Made by a program: the position numbers and the translations under genes. From the NCBI GenBank assembly GCA_021160725.1, contig JAGHCA010000016.1:1-40997 (forward strand): 40,997 nt of DNA, in the 5' to 3' direction. Shown here piece by piece: positions 25,023-32,649 of this stretch. The DNA comes from Dehalococcoidia bacterium. GTDB taxonomy: Bacteria > Chloroflexota > Dehalococcoidia > GIF9 > AB-539-J10. Under the pieces are notes generated by a model, which did not search any database, was not told the DNA's origin, and was given only the letters and a program-made list of their open reading frames with translations. Each line of letters begins with the position of its first letter. The stretch's first letter is position 1.

Positions 25023-25583
25023 TTAACCTGCTTTCTCTTGATATTCCCCGGTGCGTGTATTAACCTTGATTATGTCGCCTGGATTAATGAAGAGAGGAAC
25101 CTGAATGGTTATCCCTGTTTCCAGCTTAGCTGCCTTAGTGCCTGCGGTTGCTCTGTCTCCTTTGAAACCAGGTTCTGTTTCTATGACCTGAAGCTCCACA
25201 GAATTAGGTAGCTCTATAGCCACTATGTCTGTCTTGCTGGTTAGAACCTCTAGCGGCAGTCCTTCTTTTAGGTAATTTGTGCCCTCTCCTATTTGAGCAG
25301 AAGTTAACATAATTTGCTCGTAACTCTCATTATCCATGAAATAATAAATGTCGCCATCGTTATAAAGGTACTGGACGGGACGGTGTTCTAGAAATACTGG
25401 TGTGACTTTGTCTCCGGATTGGAAATTCCGCTCGGCGACATTCCCGCTACGAACATCACGAAGTTTCAATTTGACTATAGGCTGCCTTTGTTGCATCTTA
25501 ACGTGTTGATATTCCAGAATCTGATATATTTCGCCATCTAATTCTATGGCAGCTCCCTTTCTCAATTCTCCAGCATCAATCAT
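25023..25583 (-). CDS. efp: Elongation factor P with atypical loop
   Basis: EF-P enters the ribosomal E site and relieves stalling at polyproline. The 186-aa protein has the three beta-barrel domains, with VQYLYNDGDIYYFMDNESYEQ and the C-terminal GDIIKVNTRTGEY intact. The tip loop, normally VKPGKG with a modified Lys at 34, reads VKMQQRQP (28-35): Gln32 replaces the Lys and Arg33 follows, so lysylation, hydroxylation or 5-aminopentanolation at that site is impossible. AGGAGGT precedes the ATG. Its usual partner pepP lies upstream, but an S23 cassette now separates them. Confidence 0.95.
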   Translation of the reverse strand: MIDAGELRKGAAIELDGEIYQILEYQHVKMQQRQPIVKLKLRDVRSGNVAERNFQSGDKVTPVFLEHRPVQYLYNDGDIYYFMDNESYEQIMLTSAQIGEGTNYLKEGLPLEVLTSKTDIVAIELPNSVELQVIETEPGFKGDRATAGTKAAKLETGITIQVPLFINPGDIIKVNTRTGEYQEKAG

Positions 25584-25611
25584 TTAGTAACCTCCTGGTT
25601 AAGTATTCAGC

Positions 25612-26048
25612 CCTCAGCTATCAGCTGGCAGCATCCAGTTTTTGCATCAATCTCGTAAGCATACGTTTTACTTCCGTTACTTGGTTATTCAACTCTTCAT
25701 GAGTTTTTGTACCCAAGTATTTCAGGTCTTGGGCCAGAATCAGGTAATATTCAGTTTCGCTAGCGCTCCTTGAAGCAATTTCTAAAAAGCGGGCGAACTC
25801 GCGATTTCCATTACACCCGCATCCCTCTGCAATATTTGCCGGAACTGATGAAGCAGCTCTTCGAAGCTGACTTATCAATCCGTAGGTTTCTTCTCGAGGA
25901 AAGAGCGGTGTAATCTTATATACAGATAGTGACAACTCATGGCTTTTTGCCATACCTTCAAGCTTTTGAAATTTCTCATCGCTAAGCTCTTGATGGACAC
26001 TTGCCAGTGTTCGGTATATTACTGATTGCTGCTAACTGAAAGCTGAAA
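25612..26048 (-). mobile_element. S23/four-helix-bundle cassette with inverted ends
   Basis: A 437-bp segment carrying the S23-type gene is bounded by 21-bp imperfect inverted repeats (left CCTCAGCTATCAGCTGGCAGC, right GCTGCTAACTGAAAGCTGAAA; 16 of 21 match). It sits exactly between pepP and efp, which are usually adjacent. The right repeat encodes the last residues of PepP. No transposase is present. Confidence 0.55.
25621..25979 (-). pseudogene. Four-helix-bundle (S23, IVS-type) protein, frameshifted
   Basis: The family is encoded by intervening sequences of 23S rRNA and by stand-alone cassettes; its function is unknown. The normal start MRNFKSLKVWQKA is present from ATG at 25979 but is one base out of frame with the rest, HELSLSVYKITPLFPREETYGLISQLRRAASSVPANIAEGCG, which runs to 25621. 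The missing base lies near the T5 run at 25944-25948. The ORF-track product (110 aa from 25953) is the downstream frame only and lacks the first helix. The body is otherwise intact, so the lesion may be recent, a sequencing error, or bypassed by an internal start. Confidence 0.75.
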
Positions 26049-27176
26049 GCTATTTTTCTCTGCCTTGGTCAGCACTCTGGCCTTGCCATTTTCCAAAACT
26101 ACCATATCCTCAATTCTAACACCACCTTGTCCCTCAAGATAAATTCCCGGTTCTATAGTAAAAACCATGCCATCTGCAAGTGAATTAGAGGAATTGGGAC
26201 TAAGTGTGGGAAGTTCATGCACCGCTAGTCCAACACCATGTCCCAGACCATGTCCAAAGGCATCTCCGTAACCAGCTTCTTCAACAATGCTTCGCGCCAA
26301 TCGGTCTGCCTGTGAAGCATCCATGCCCGATTCAATTCCCTCTATAGCAGTAATCTGTGCTTTGAGAACTATATCATAAATTTCCCGTAGGATTTTATCT
26401 GTCTTGCCCAAGAGCAAGGTGCGGCTGAGGTCGCTACAATAACCGTTAGTTCTGGCACCCATGTCAATCAATACTGGTTCACCAGGGTGCATTATTTTTT
26501 CCGTAGGTTGAGCGTGGGGCAAAGCTGAATTGGTGCCTGAAGCTACAATGATTTCAAAGGGGATGCCCTCACTGTCTTCTTGACGAAGAAATTTTTCTAT
26601 CTGCCATGCCGCCTCCTTTTCTGTTATGCCGGGGCGGATTATTGCTTTGGCCTGTTCAAAAGCGGCGTCAACTAGAGCTACTGCCTTGGTGATGAACTCC
26701 AGCTCTTGAGGCTCTTTTATGCAGCGAAGCTGCTCTACTATGTCGGTGGTGGGCACAAGCGAAAGGTCAATTTGCTTGGTCTTTATTGTCTCGTTGAGCT
26801 TGTGGTGAGTATTGTAGGAGATGTAGTTTGACTCGAAACCTAATTTGTGCCACCTGAAATCAGAGGCCAAATCAGGAAGCCAATTACTCAACTCTCGTTT
26901 AGCCTGGATAATTTCAAAATCTGGTGACTCCTTCTTGGCTTGCTCCACATAGCGAAAATCGGTAGCCAAAATATTCTTTTTCTCCGAAATAAGGAGCCAT
27001 CCTGATGAGCCGGTAAATCCGGAAAGGTAGCGGCAGTTCTCTGGCTGAGAAAGCAAGAGAGCATCTAGTTCCTTTTCGGAGATCGCCGTTCGCAGCTTCT
27101 GCAACCTCTTTATTCCCGACTTTCTTCCCGGGTCACCGATAATTCTATTCTTCATTTCGAGCCTCTCTTTACCCAT
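26019..27176 (-). CDS. pepP: Xaa-Pro aminopeptidase (M24B)
   Basis: This metallopeptidase removes N-terminal residues preceding proline. The 385-aa protein has a creatinase N-terminal domain (about 20-150) and a pita-bread catalytic domain with the five metal ligands: two Asp in IDMGARTNGYCSDLSRT, His in GHGLGHGVGLAVHELP, and Glu in FTIEPGIYL and GVRIEDMVVL. The first about 15 residues are not family-like, so the real start may be an internal codon. The C-terminal tail NSFQLSVSSNQ is encoded by the inverted repeat of the S23 cassette. It lies 30 nt after mgtE. Confidence 0.94.
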   Translation of the reverse strand: MGKERLEMKNRIIGDPGRKSGIKRLQKLRTAISEKELDALLLSQPENCRYLSGFTGSSGWLLISEKKNILATDFRYVEQAKKESPDFEIIQAKRELSNWLPDLASDFRWHKLGFESNYISYNTHHKLNETIKTKQIDLSLVPTTDIVEQLRCIKEPQELEFITKAVALVDAAFEQAKAIIRPGITEKEAAWQIEKFLRQEDSEGIPFEIIVASGTNSALPHAQPTEKIMHPGEPVLIDMGARTNGYCSDLSRTLLLGKTDKILREIYDIVLKAQITAIEGIESGMDASQADRLARSIVEEAGYGDAFGHGLGHGVGLAVHELPTLSPNSSNSLADGMVFTIEPGIYLEGQGGVRIEDMVVLENGKARVLTKAEKNSFQLSVSSNQ

Positions 27177-27206
27177 GAAATTTTATATCTTGTTTCGCTA
27201 GGCTGA

Positions 27207-28583
27207 TTACAATCCCAGTATCAAGTATGCAATCCCGAAATAAACCGCCACGCCGAATATGTCCATGATCGTAGTTATAAAAGGGGCAGAGACCAGAGCA
27301 GGGTCAATCTTGAGTAAACGGAAGATGAATGGTAAGGCTCCGCCTGTCAGGGTTGCCACCACAGAGATAGCCACCAGCGTCGTGCTTACTACTATGGCTA
27401 CTTTGAGGTTCCCGCTGCCGATCATGTAAGACCAGCCCAGGGCAACTGCACCAAGGATAATGCCCAGGAGGGCACCTATCCCGACTTCTCGCAGGATCAC
27501 AGCTAGAGCCCGTCTTGGGTTTACCTCCCCGGTAGCTAGTCCTCGAATGACGACGGTGGCAGATTGTGCTCCTACGTTTCCGCCGGTGCCAATCAATAAT
27601 GGAATAAAGGCAGCCATTATCAATAACTCGCCGAGCAACTCTTGCTGTCGGGCGATAATAGCTCCGGTAACTGTGTTCACCACGATAAGCAAGAAGAGCC
27701 AGGGGGCTCGGCGCCGGACAACACTGAGGATACGGCTGGTAAAGTAACCTCGCTCTGTACCAGGTACGGCACCGAAGCGATAGATATCCTCGGTAGCCTC
27801 TTGCTCGATGATGTCCGCTACATCATCATAGGTGATGATGCCGACCAGACGCTGTTCGGCATCGACTACCGGAATTGCCAGAAGATCGTGCTCACGGAGT
27901 TCCTTGGCCGCCTCCTCCCGGTCAGCATGGGTGAAGACGAACGAGGGGTTTGGCTTCATGATGTCGGCCACCCTGACATCCGGGTCAGCAATGACCAGGT
28001 CTTTGAGTGAAACAGTGCCTATAAGATGGCGGCGGCGATCCATGACGTAGCACTCGTAGACAGTCTCCCGGTTGATGGCCAGCCGCCGGACCCTTTCCAG
28101 AGCCTGTGCCACAGTCATATCGCTGTGTAAGTCTACGAATAGAGGAGTCATCTCACGCCCGGCTGTTCCTTCCTCATAACCTAACAACTGCATGGTGACA
28201 CGGCGCTGGTCAGGCGAGAGTATCTGTAGCAGCCTGCGGGCTACCTTGGCGGGCACCTCGTCAAACAGCTCCGTTCGGTCATCAGGTGGCATCGCTTCGA
28301 GGAAGCTTCTGGCTGCTTGGTCACTGAAAGCTTCAAGCAGTTGGTTCTGGAAAGCTCCATCCACATAGTCGAAAACAGAAATAGCAAGATCCTTTGGGAG
28401 GAGGCGAAATGCTATAACTGCTTGGTCTGACGGGATACTGGCTAGCAGGTCGGCGATGTCTGCAGGCTCTGAAGCTGCTAGCCTCTCCCGCAACGCTCTA
28501 TATTGCTTGTTCTCCAACAGGTCTTTGAATGTGTTTTCATCCAAAGACTCTGTGGGTAGATTCTCTGTAAACTGTTCGCTCAT
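27207..28583 (-). CDS. mgtE: Magnesium transporter MgtE
   Basis: MgtE is a homodimeric Mg2+ channel gated by cytoplasmic Mg2+. From ATG at 28583 it has 458 aa. The ORF-track start adds 16 residues that lie on the terminator hairpin. Order: an MgtE N domain (about 20-125), two CBS domains (about 130-255) and five transmembrane helices (about 275-458). Conserved IGTGGNVGAQSATVVIRGLATGEV and DPALVSAPFITTIMDIFG (the pore Asp region) are present. The start is preceded by an intrinsic terminator that can form an alternative pairing (see the leader feature). Confidence 0.96.
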   Translation of the reverse strand: MSEQFTENLPTESLDENTFKDLLENKQYRALRERLAASEPADIADLLASIPSDQAVIAFRLLPKDLAISVFDYVDGAFQNQLLEAFSDQAARSFLEAMPPDDRTELFDEVPAKVARRLLQILSPDQRRVTMQLLGYEEGTAGREMTPLFVDLHSDMTVAQALERVRRLAINRETVYECYVMDRRRHLIGTVSLKDLVIADPDVRVADIMKPNPSFVFTHADREEAAKELREHDLLAIPVVDAEQRLVGIITYDDVADIIEQEATEDIYRFGAVPGTERGYFTSRILSVVRRRAPWLFLLIVVNTVTGAIIARQQELLGELLIMAAFIPLLIGTGGNVGAQSATVVIRGLATGEVNPRRALAVILREVGIGALLGIILGAVALGWSYMIGSGNLKVAIVVSTTLVAISVVATLTGGALPFIFRLLKIDPALVSAPFITTIMDIFGVAVYFGIAYLILGL

Positions 28584-28596
28584 TTTACAGGCAAAC

Positions 28597-28673
28597 AAAA
28601 AGCCCCACGTCCGGTGGGACGTGGGGCGCAAACGCCTCCCTCAGATATCTATACTAAGGCAAACCCCACCACC
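28597..28673 (-). promoter_or_regulatory. Terminator and possible anti-terminator in the mgtE leader
   Basis: On the minus strand GCCCCACGTCC-CACC-GGACGTGGGGC followed by TTTTTG (28627-28597) is a strong intrinsic terminator ending 13 nt before the mgtE ATG. Upstream, GGTGGTGGGG (28673-28664) can instead pair with CCCCA and CCACC of the 5' arm and loop. This mutually exclusive pairing is what an attenuation or riboswitch mechanism needs. No full M-box consensus was recognised. Confidence 0.6.
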
Positions 28674-28980
28674 GAACTAAAATGCCAATCTGTCGTCGTT
28701 TATGATCTGGGTCTGGTGATGCTCTCGTTTCCATACCTTGTATCTCTTTCCGCGGACGATTATAATCCTCTCGTATAACCATGTCAATACGGCAAAGATT
28801 CTCAGTCGCAGTACACAGGCATCCAAACCACTCAGATTCCAACAGGCATAGCCCCCGACCACGATGCGCTTGTTAGGGATAATTAGGTGTCCATTTTGTC
28901 TATTTCACAGCACCAGCCCTTTCATTTTACTTGGTGTTCTAGTACTATAACAGGTCACCTGCTTGGAAAGGTTTCTACAC
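28632..28980. other. Leader region of mgtE and divergent spacer
   Basis: About 350 bp upstream of mgtE. On the minus strand a frame of about 60 codons ends AF-stop at 28677 and contains LRLRIFAVLTWLYERIIIVRGKRYKVWKRE; it has a weak start and no Shine-Dalgarno, so I do not call it a gene. The palindrome CAGGT-C-ACCTG is at 28951-28961. A TATAAC -10-like hexamer on the plus strand (28946) could serve the tiny ORF at 28981. Confidence 0.35.
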
Positions 28981-29070
28981 ATGAATAAGAAGCTACTGAT
29001 TGGCTTATTAGCTTTGGGAGTTACAATGCTGGTGGTGGGCTTTGTGATACTGTTTGCAGGCTTGCCCTAA
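28981..29070 (+). CDS. Tiny hydrophobic peptide, 29 aa
   Basis: ATG at 28981, with GGAAAGG 10 nt upstream, encodes MNKKLLIGLLALGVTMLVVG followed by nine residues ending FAGLP. This is a Lys-initiated single membrane helix or signal-like peptide. It is below the ORF-track cutoff. It could be a small membrane protein or chance. Nothing else is legible on this strand nearby. Confidence 0.35.
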   Translation: MNKKLLIGLLALGVTMLVVGFVILFAGLP

Positions 29071-29284
29071 TTTAATCGCTGTTGCAGCTGGTTGTGCGCT
29101 TCTTTAACGTTCCCGGTCGAACGCCGGCGAGTTACCCAAAGATAAATATCGGAATGTTTGTCCTTCTATGGTTATGTGCTAGCTATGTAGATATGGTTGT
29201 GTTTGTCGGGTGATGTGTATAATGGTTGAGATTGTTTACTCTTCCCCTTAATCCTTGATTGTTCATGAGAGGCTCTGTCCCTGA

Positions 29285-29842
29285 CTAGTAGACGCGAGTT
29301 GATGAAAGGATATAGTTAGCAATCTTCTGAATTGATGCCCAGTCTTGGCTTGTCGGCTCAAATCGCCTATCTATCTGCAGCGTCCATCCATGGAATTCCT
29401 TGGCATAGCTGTGAATTGTCAAATTCCCAATCCTTTTCGCCAAATTCTTTACTGATTCATCGTTGGAAAGAACCTCGATTAGCCCGGTATGATGATCGTT
29501 ACCTTTCCAGGTCACATCTACCACTTTCCCGAACAATGGAAATGTCTTTTTCCTGATTGTCTTGATATCAACTGCCTTGTGGTTTGAGAGAGGTCTCTCG
29601 TCTGGTATACCAAGAATGACCCACCATTGAGGAGGGCTTCTGCCACTACTATCTTTTTTCAAGATATTTATCCACCTGATCAGTCCGTCTGGTATGTCTA
29701 TTATCCCCAAAGAACGTTGATACCATGAGTTCTCTACTTTCTCTTCGGGCCGGCCGCGTTCAGCCAGCTCTGCTCTAATACCCAGGGAGTTGAGGTTTCG
29801 AGCAAGATTATCTCTTGTCTTATCACGAAATAGGTCTTTCAT
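29285..29842 (-). CDS. Orphan hypothetical protein, 185 aa
   Basis: I do not recognise this family. From ATG at 29842 (the track uses a TTG two codons earlier) the 185-aa product starts MKDLFRDKTRDNLARNLNSLG, is soluble and rich in Lys, Arg and Trp. It carries PPQWWVILGIPDERPLSNHKAVD and TWKGNDHHTGLIEVL, with a conserved-looking Trp/His pattern in the middle. Its promoter region has TATAAT at 29871-29866 and shares CTATGGTAT with the recA promoter. It stands alone among intergenic DNA. It is probably a real gene, given its length and no competing frame. Confidence 0.55.
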   Translation of the reverse strand: MKDLFRDKTRDNLARNLNSLGIRAELAERGRPEEKVENSWYQRSLGIIDIPDGLIRWINILKKDSSGRSPPQWWVILGIPDERPLSNHKAVDIKTIRKKTFPLFGKVVDVTWKGNDHHTGLIEVLSNDESVKNLAKRIGNLTIHSYAKEFHGWTLQIDRRFEPTSQDWASIQKIANYILSSTRVY

Positions 29843-29848
29843 GCGCAA

Positions 29849-30151
29849 GAATCATACCATAGTATATTATAGGCGGCTACCAGGTTATTTTGTTTCCGGA
29901 AAACCTGCATTGTCATGTGCCTTAACCGACAAGACCAAGCTAGATTCGTGTGAATTTTTCAACCAGTGGAGCCTTTCCCACAGAGTTGTTATTCGTTTAC
30001 ATTGTCGTCAGCGTCCGCGGCAGCTTCTGTTTTTTACGCTAATTTGGTACGTTCTCCTATATATTCAACACCGGATGTGACTGCTGTTGATACGGAAATA
30101 TCTTCGCAATTGTATATGCGCTGCCTCATTGATTTAACATAACTTCAGGAT
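29849..30151. other. Intergenic stretch, no gene seen
   Basis: Between the orphan gene and the pseudouridine synthase terminator no frame looks coding. The ORF-track entry 29790-30080 is low-complexity chance translation over the orphan's start. The palindrome TTTCCGGAAA lies near 29894. Confidence 0.4.
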
Positions 30152-30183
30152 AACAAATTGCCCCGTATAGACTACCGAGGCAA
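30152..30183 (-). terminator. Intrinsic terminator after the pseudouridine synthase gene
   Basis: On the minus strand TTGCCTCG-10 nt-CGGGGCAA (30183-30158, one G-U pair) is followed by TTTGTT, about 35 nt after the gene's stop. It is a plausible Rho-independent terminator. Confidence 0.55.
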
Positions 30184-30216
30184 CCGCGGCATGTTTTTAA
30201 TCCAGTGGACTGCCAT

Positions 30217-30945
30217 TCAAGTCCTTAGTCCTCTTTTTAGTGATTGAATCTGCCTGGGAGTAAGCTCGCGGATTTCGCCCTCCGGTAGGTTGCCTAATCT
30301 AAGGCTACCGAGTCTTATTCTTTTCAATTCCAGGACCTTGTAGCCCAGAGCGGCGAACATCCGGCGCACTTGACGTTTTTTACCTTCGTGAATGGTGATA
30401 GAGTAGCTGAAGGGCAGATACTTGCAAGCCTTGACTTCAGCCGGGGATGTTGTGCCGTCATCTAGGTGGATTCCATTTTGCAGCTTCATTTTGTCCTCCG
30501 ACTTCAGATTTTGTTCTATTCGGACCAGGTATTCCTTTTCCTGTTCAAAACGGGGGTGAGTCAATCGGAAAGTCAACTCGCCATCGTTGGTCAGGAGAAT
30601 CAAGCCCGTGGAATCCTTATCCAGGCGACCAACCGGGTAAAGGCGGATATGACGGTATTTCTCCGGAAGGAAATCGATTACCGTCTTCTCTCCTCGTTTG
30701 TCACTAGTGCTGGAAATAACTCCCTTAGGCTTGTTAAGCATGAGATAAACCCGAGGCTCTGCTGTGACTGAGGTGTGTTTACCATCAATTTTTATAACGT
30801 CCTTAACTGGGTCAACCGGCTCAGTGAGGTTGTGGACTATCTCCCCATTAACGGCTATGCTACCTCTCTTGATAAGGGCGGCTACCTGTCTCCGCGAACC
30901 GATGCCGGAGCTGGCGAGTAACTTGATTAATGGTTGAGATGGCAT
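30217..30945 (-). CDS. rluB: 23S rRNA pseudouridine synthase, RsuA/RluB family
   Basis: The 242-aa protein has an S4 RNA-binding domain (about 4-60, LIKLLASSGIGSRRQVAALIKRGSIAVNG) and the pseudouridine synthase core. The catalytic Asp109 lies in VGRLDKDSTGLILLTNDG, and LMLNKPKGVISS and HEGKKRQVRRMFAALGY complete the family set. Proteins with this order are usually RluB (U2605 of 23S rRNA). Assignment as RluB rather than RsuA or RluE is likely but not proven. It is a single gene with its own terminator. Confidence 0.9.
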   Translation of the reverse strand: MPSQPLIKLLASSGIGSRRQVAALIKRGSIAVNGEIVHNLTEPVDPVKDVIKIDGKHTSVTAEPRVYLMLNKPKGVISSTSDKRGEKTVIDFLPEKYRHIRLYPVGRLDKDSTGLILLTNDGELTFRLTHPRFEQEKEYLVRIEQNLKSEDKMKLQNGIHLDDGTTSPAEVKACKYLPFSYSITIHEGKKRQVRRMFAALGYKVLELKRIRLGSLRLGNLPEGEIRELTPRQIQSLKRGLRT

Positions 30946-31021
30946 TTTTTGGATTTACTCCAATCTGAAATTTATTACCACTGCAAAAAATATTTAGACG
31001 AAGGTTAATCCATAGCAAAAA

Positions 31022-31235
31022 CAAATTCAAGGCTGTGCCAGGATTGTACTATTTCCCTGGTACCTTATTCTTGATTTTAGTGTGGTCATGTGCTAACATT
31101 CCAAAATCGGAAGCTGAAACTGCGCATGCAATAATAAAAGCAAATTCAAAGTTGTGGTAAAATTGTTGCTGTTTTCAGCGTTATTTAGCTCTTGTTTCGC
31201 ACGCAGTTGTGTGCTAATTCTATAAAATTAGGAGG
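31022..31235 (+). repeat. Diverged tandem duplication upstream of the acetate transporter
   Basis: CAAATTCAA at 31022 recurs at 31141, and GTGCTAA at 31090 recurs at 31211, in the same order with offsets of 119-121 bp. Between them TTGTACTATTTCC and TTGTTGCTGTTTTC also align, and CCAAAATCGGAAG aligns with TAAAATTAGGAGG. Two diverged copies of a leader of about 100 bp therefore lie in tandem; the second ends at the gene's Shine-Dalgarno. Confidence 0.6.
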
Positions 31236-31242
31236 TGATATT

Positions 31243-31842
31243 GTGCAGTCAATAATGAACGAGGCCTCGGTGCAACTGAAAGATAATACCGCCAACCCAG
31301 CACCACTTGGGTTGCTGGCATTTGGCATTACCACGGTATTGCTCAATTTGCATAATGCTGGTTTGTTTCCCCTCGATACTATGATATTAGCGATGGGTAT
31401 TTTCTATGGAGGCCTAGCTCAAGTTATCGCCGGCATTATGGAATGGAAGAAAAATAATACCTTTGGCACCACAGCCTTTTTATCTTATGGCTTTTTCTGG
31501 CTCACACTAGTTGGTCTGCTGGTGATGCCTGTGCTTGGATGGGGCGCAACGCCGGAGATTTCTGCTATGGTAGCCTATCTGGTAATGTGGGGAATCTTCA
31601 CTGGGGTCATGTTCTTCGCGACGTTAAAACTCAACCGTGCCCTTCAAGTCGTCTTCGCTACCCTGACCATTCTCTTCTTTATGCTGGCTATCGCCGACGC
31701 TACTGGCAGCACTCTAGCGAAACAAATTGCAGGCTACGTAGGAATTATCTGTGGGCTTTCCGCGGTTTATACCGGACTGGCTCAGGTGATCAATGAAGTT
31801 TACAAAAGAACGATATTACCTATCTGTCCCGTCAAACGATAA
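31243..31842 (+). CDS. satP: Acetate/succinate transporter, GPR1/FUN34/SatP family
   Basis: The 199-aa inner-membrane protein has six transmembrane segments. Near the first is the family motif [23 protein letters not shown], followed by [32 protein letters not shown], the two SatP signatures. It takes up acetate (and succinate) with protons. The GTG at 31243 is chosen because AGGAGGTGAT, a perfect Shine-Dalgarno, lies 7 nt upstream; the ORF-track TTG at 31192 lies in the leader. It is followed by the cNMP-domain and acs genes on the same strand. Confidence 0.93.
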   Translation: MQSIMNEASVQLKDNTANPAPLGLLAFGITTVLLNLHNAGLFPLDTMILAMGIFYGGLAQVIAGIMEWKKNNTFGTTAFLSYGFFWLTLVGLLVMPVLGWGATPEISAMVAYLVMWGIFTGVMFFATLKLNRALQVVFATLTILFFMLAIADATGSTLAKQIAGYVGIICGLSAVYTGLAQVINEVYKRTILPICPVKR

Positions 31843-32071
31843 TTTAAATGATTATTTTATGATAGTGTAGTGTTGAGATTTTTGTGGTTAAGCGCAATTT
31901 AGTTGCCAGGCAGTTATGAGATCCTATGGCAGCATGCGTAACGGATTAACTGCGGTAGAGAAGAAGGTAAGCGAAGTAGATAGGTAGAAAGGAGCATGGA
32001 TGAGGCAAGAAAGAGCGGGCGTTATCGTTTTAAAGCAATTGTGAAAAGTATAATTAATGGGAGGATAGGTA

Positions 32072-32536
32072 ATGGCTAAATTTGATGTGTTGAAGCGATG
32101 CTCATTGGTGCGGGATCTGAATGATGAGCAGCTCAGAACTATTGCTAATCTAGCTAATGAAGAGACTTATGAGGTGGGGGAACTGCTGGTTAAGCAGGGT
32201 AGAAAGGCAGAGAAGCTTTTTTTAATTGAAGATGGGTTGGTGGGGATTTACCTGGAGCTGGGTCCAATAACGCATCGGTTGCTTCAGTCTGCCTCCGAAT
32301 TTGAAATGGTCGGCTGGACTTCTATGTTGCCGCCTTACCGGGCGCGTGCTAGTGCTAAGGCTATCGAGACTACCAGAGCATTGGCTTTCAGCGCTAAGGG
32401 CCTGATTGAGCTGTGTGAGCAGAATCCTGAGATTGGTGCTCAAATCTATCGCAGCTTAGCTGCTCTGATAGCGCTGAGGCTCAATAACGCTTTTATCCAG
32501 TTAATGGGTGTTACGTCGCAGGATGCAAATTTGTAA
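32072..32536 (+). CDS. Stand-alone cyclic-nucleotide-binding-domain protein
   Basis: The 154-aa protein is a single Crp-like cNMP-binding beta-roll (about 5-120) with [41 protein letters not shown], followed by a helix (about 120-150). There is no helix-turn-helix DNA-binding domain, unlike Crp/Fnr regulators, and the phosphate-binding cassette is degenerate ([21 protein letters not shown]). It lies between satP and acs, so it may sense a ligand and control the transporter or Acs by protein contact. GGGAGG precedes the ATG. Confidence 0.85.
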   Translation: MAKFDVLKRCSLVRDLNDEQLRTIANLANEETYEVGELLVKQGRKAEKLFLIEDGLVGIYLELGPITHRLLQSASEFEMVGWTSMLPPYRARASAKAIETTRALAFSAKGLIELCEQNPEIGAQIYRSLAALIALRLNNAFIQLMGVTSQDANL

Positions 32537-32649
32537 TTAACTACGGATGTCTGAGAGCAGGGCAGGGTCGCGATTCTGGATTTGACAGCGGATTGAAGTT
32601 AGAAGAACATGGAAAGAAAAAATATTTATTTATAGGAAAGAGAGGTGCT

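Noticed and set aside
28677-28862. 61-63-aa minus-strand ORFs in the mgtE leader
   Set aside because: Weak start codons, no Shine-Dalgarno, two competing frames; more likely leader sequence, though not excluded.
29790-30080. 96-aa plus-strand ORF
   Set aside because: Overlaps the start of the orphan minus-strand gene, has no ribosome-binding site and shows no family features.
31996-32079. 27-aa ORF before the cNMP-domain gene
   Set aside because: The Shine-Dalgarno is too close to the ATG and the peptide has no features; could be leader DNA only.
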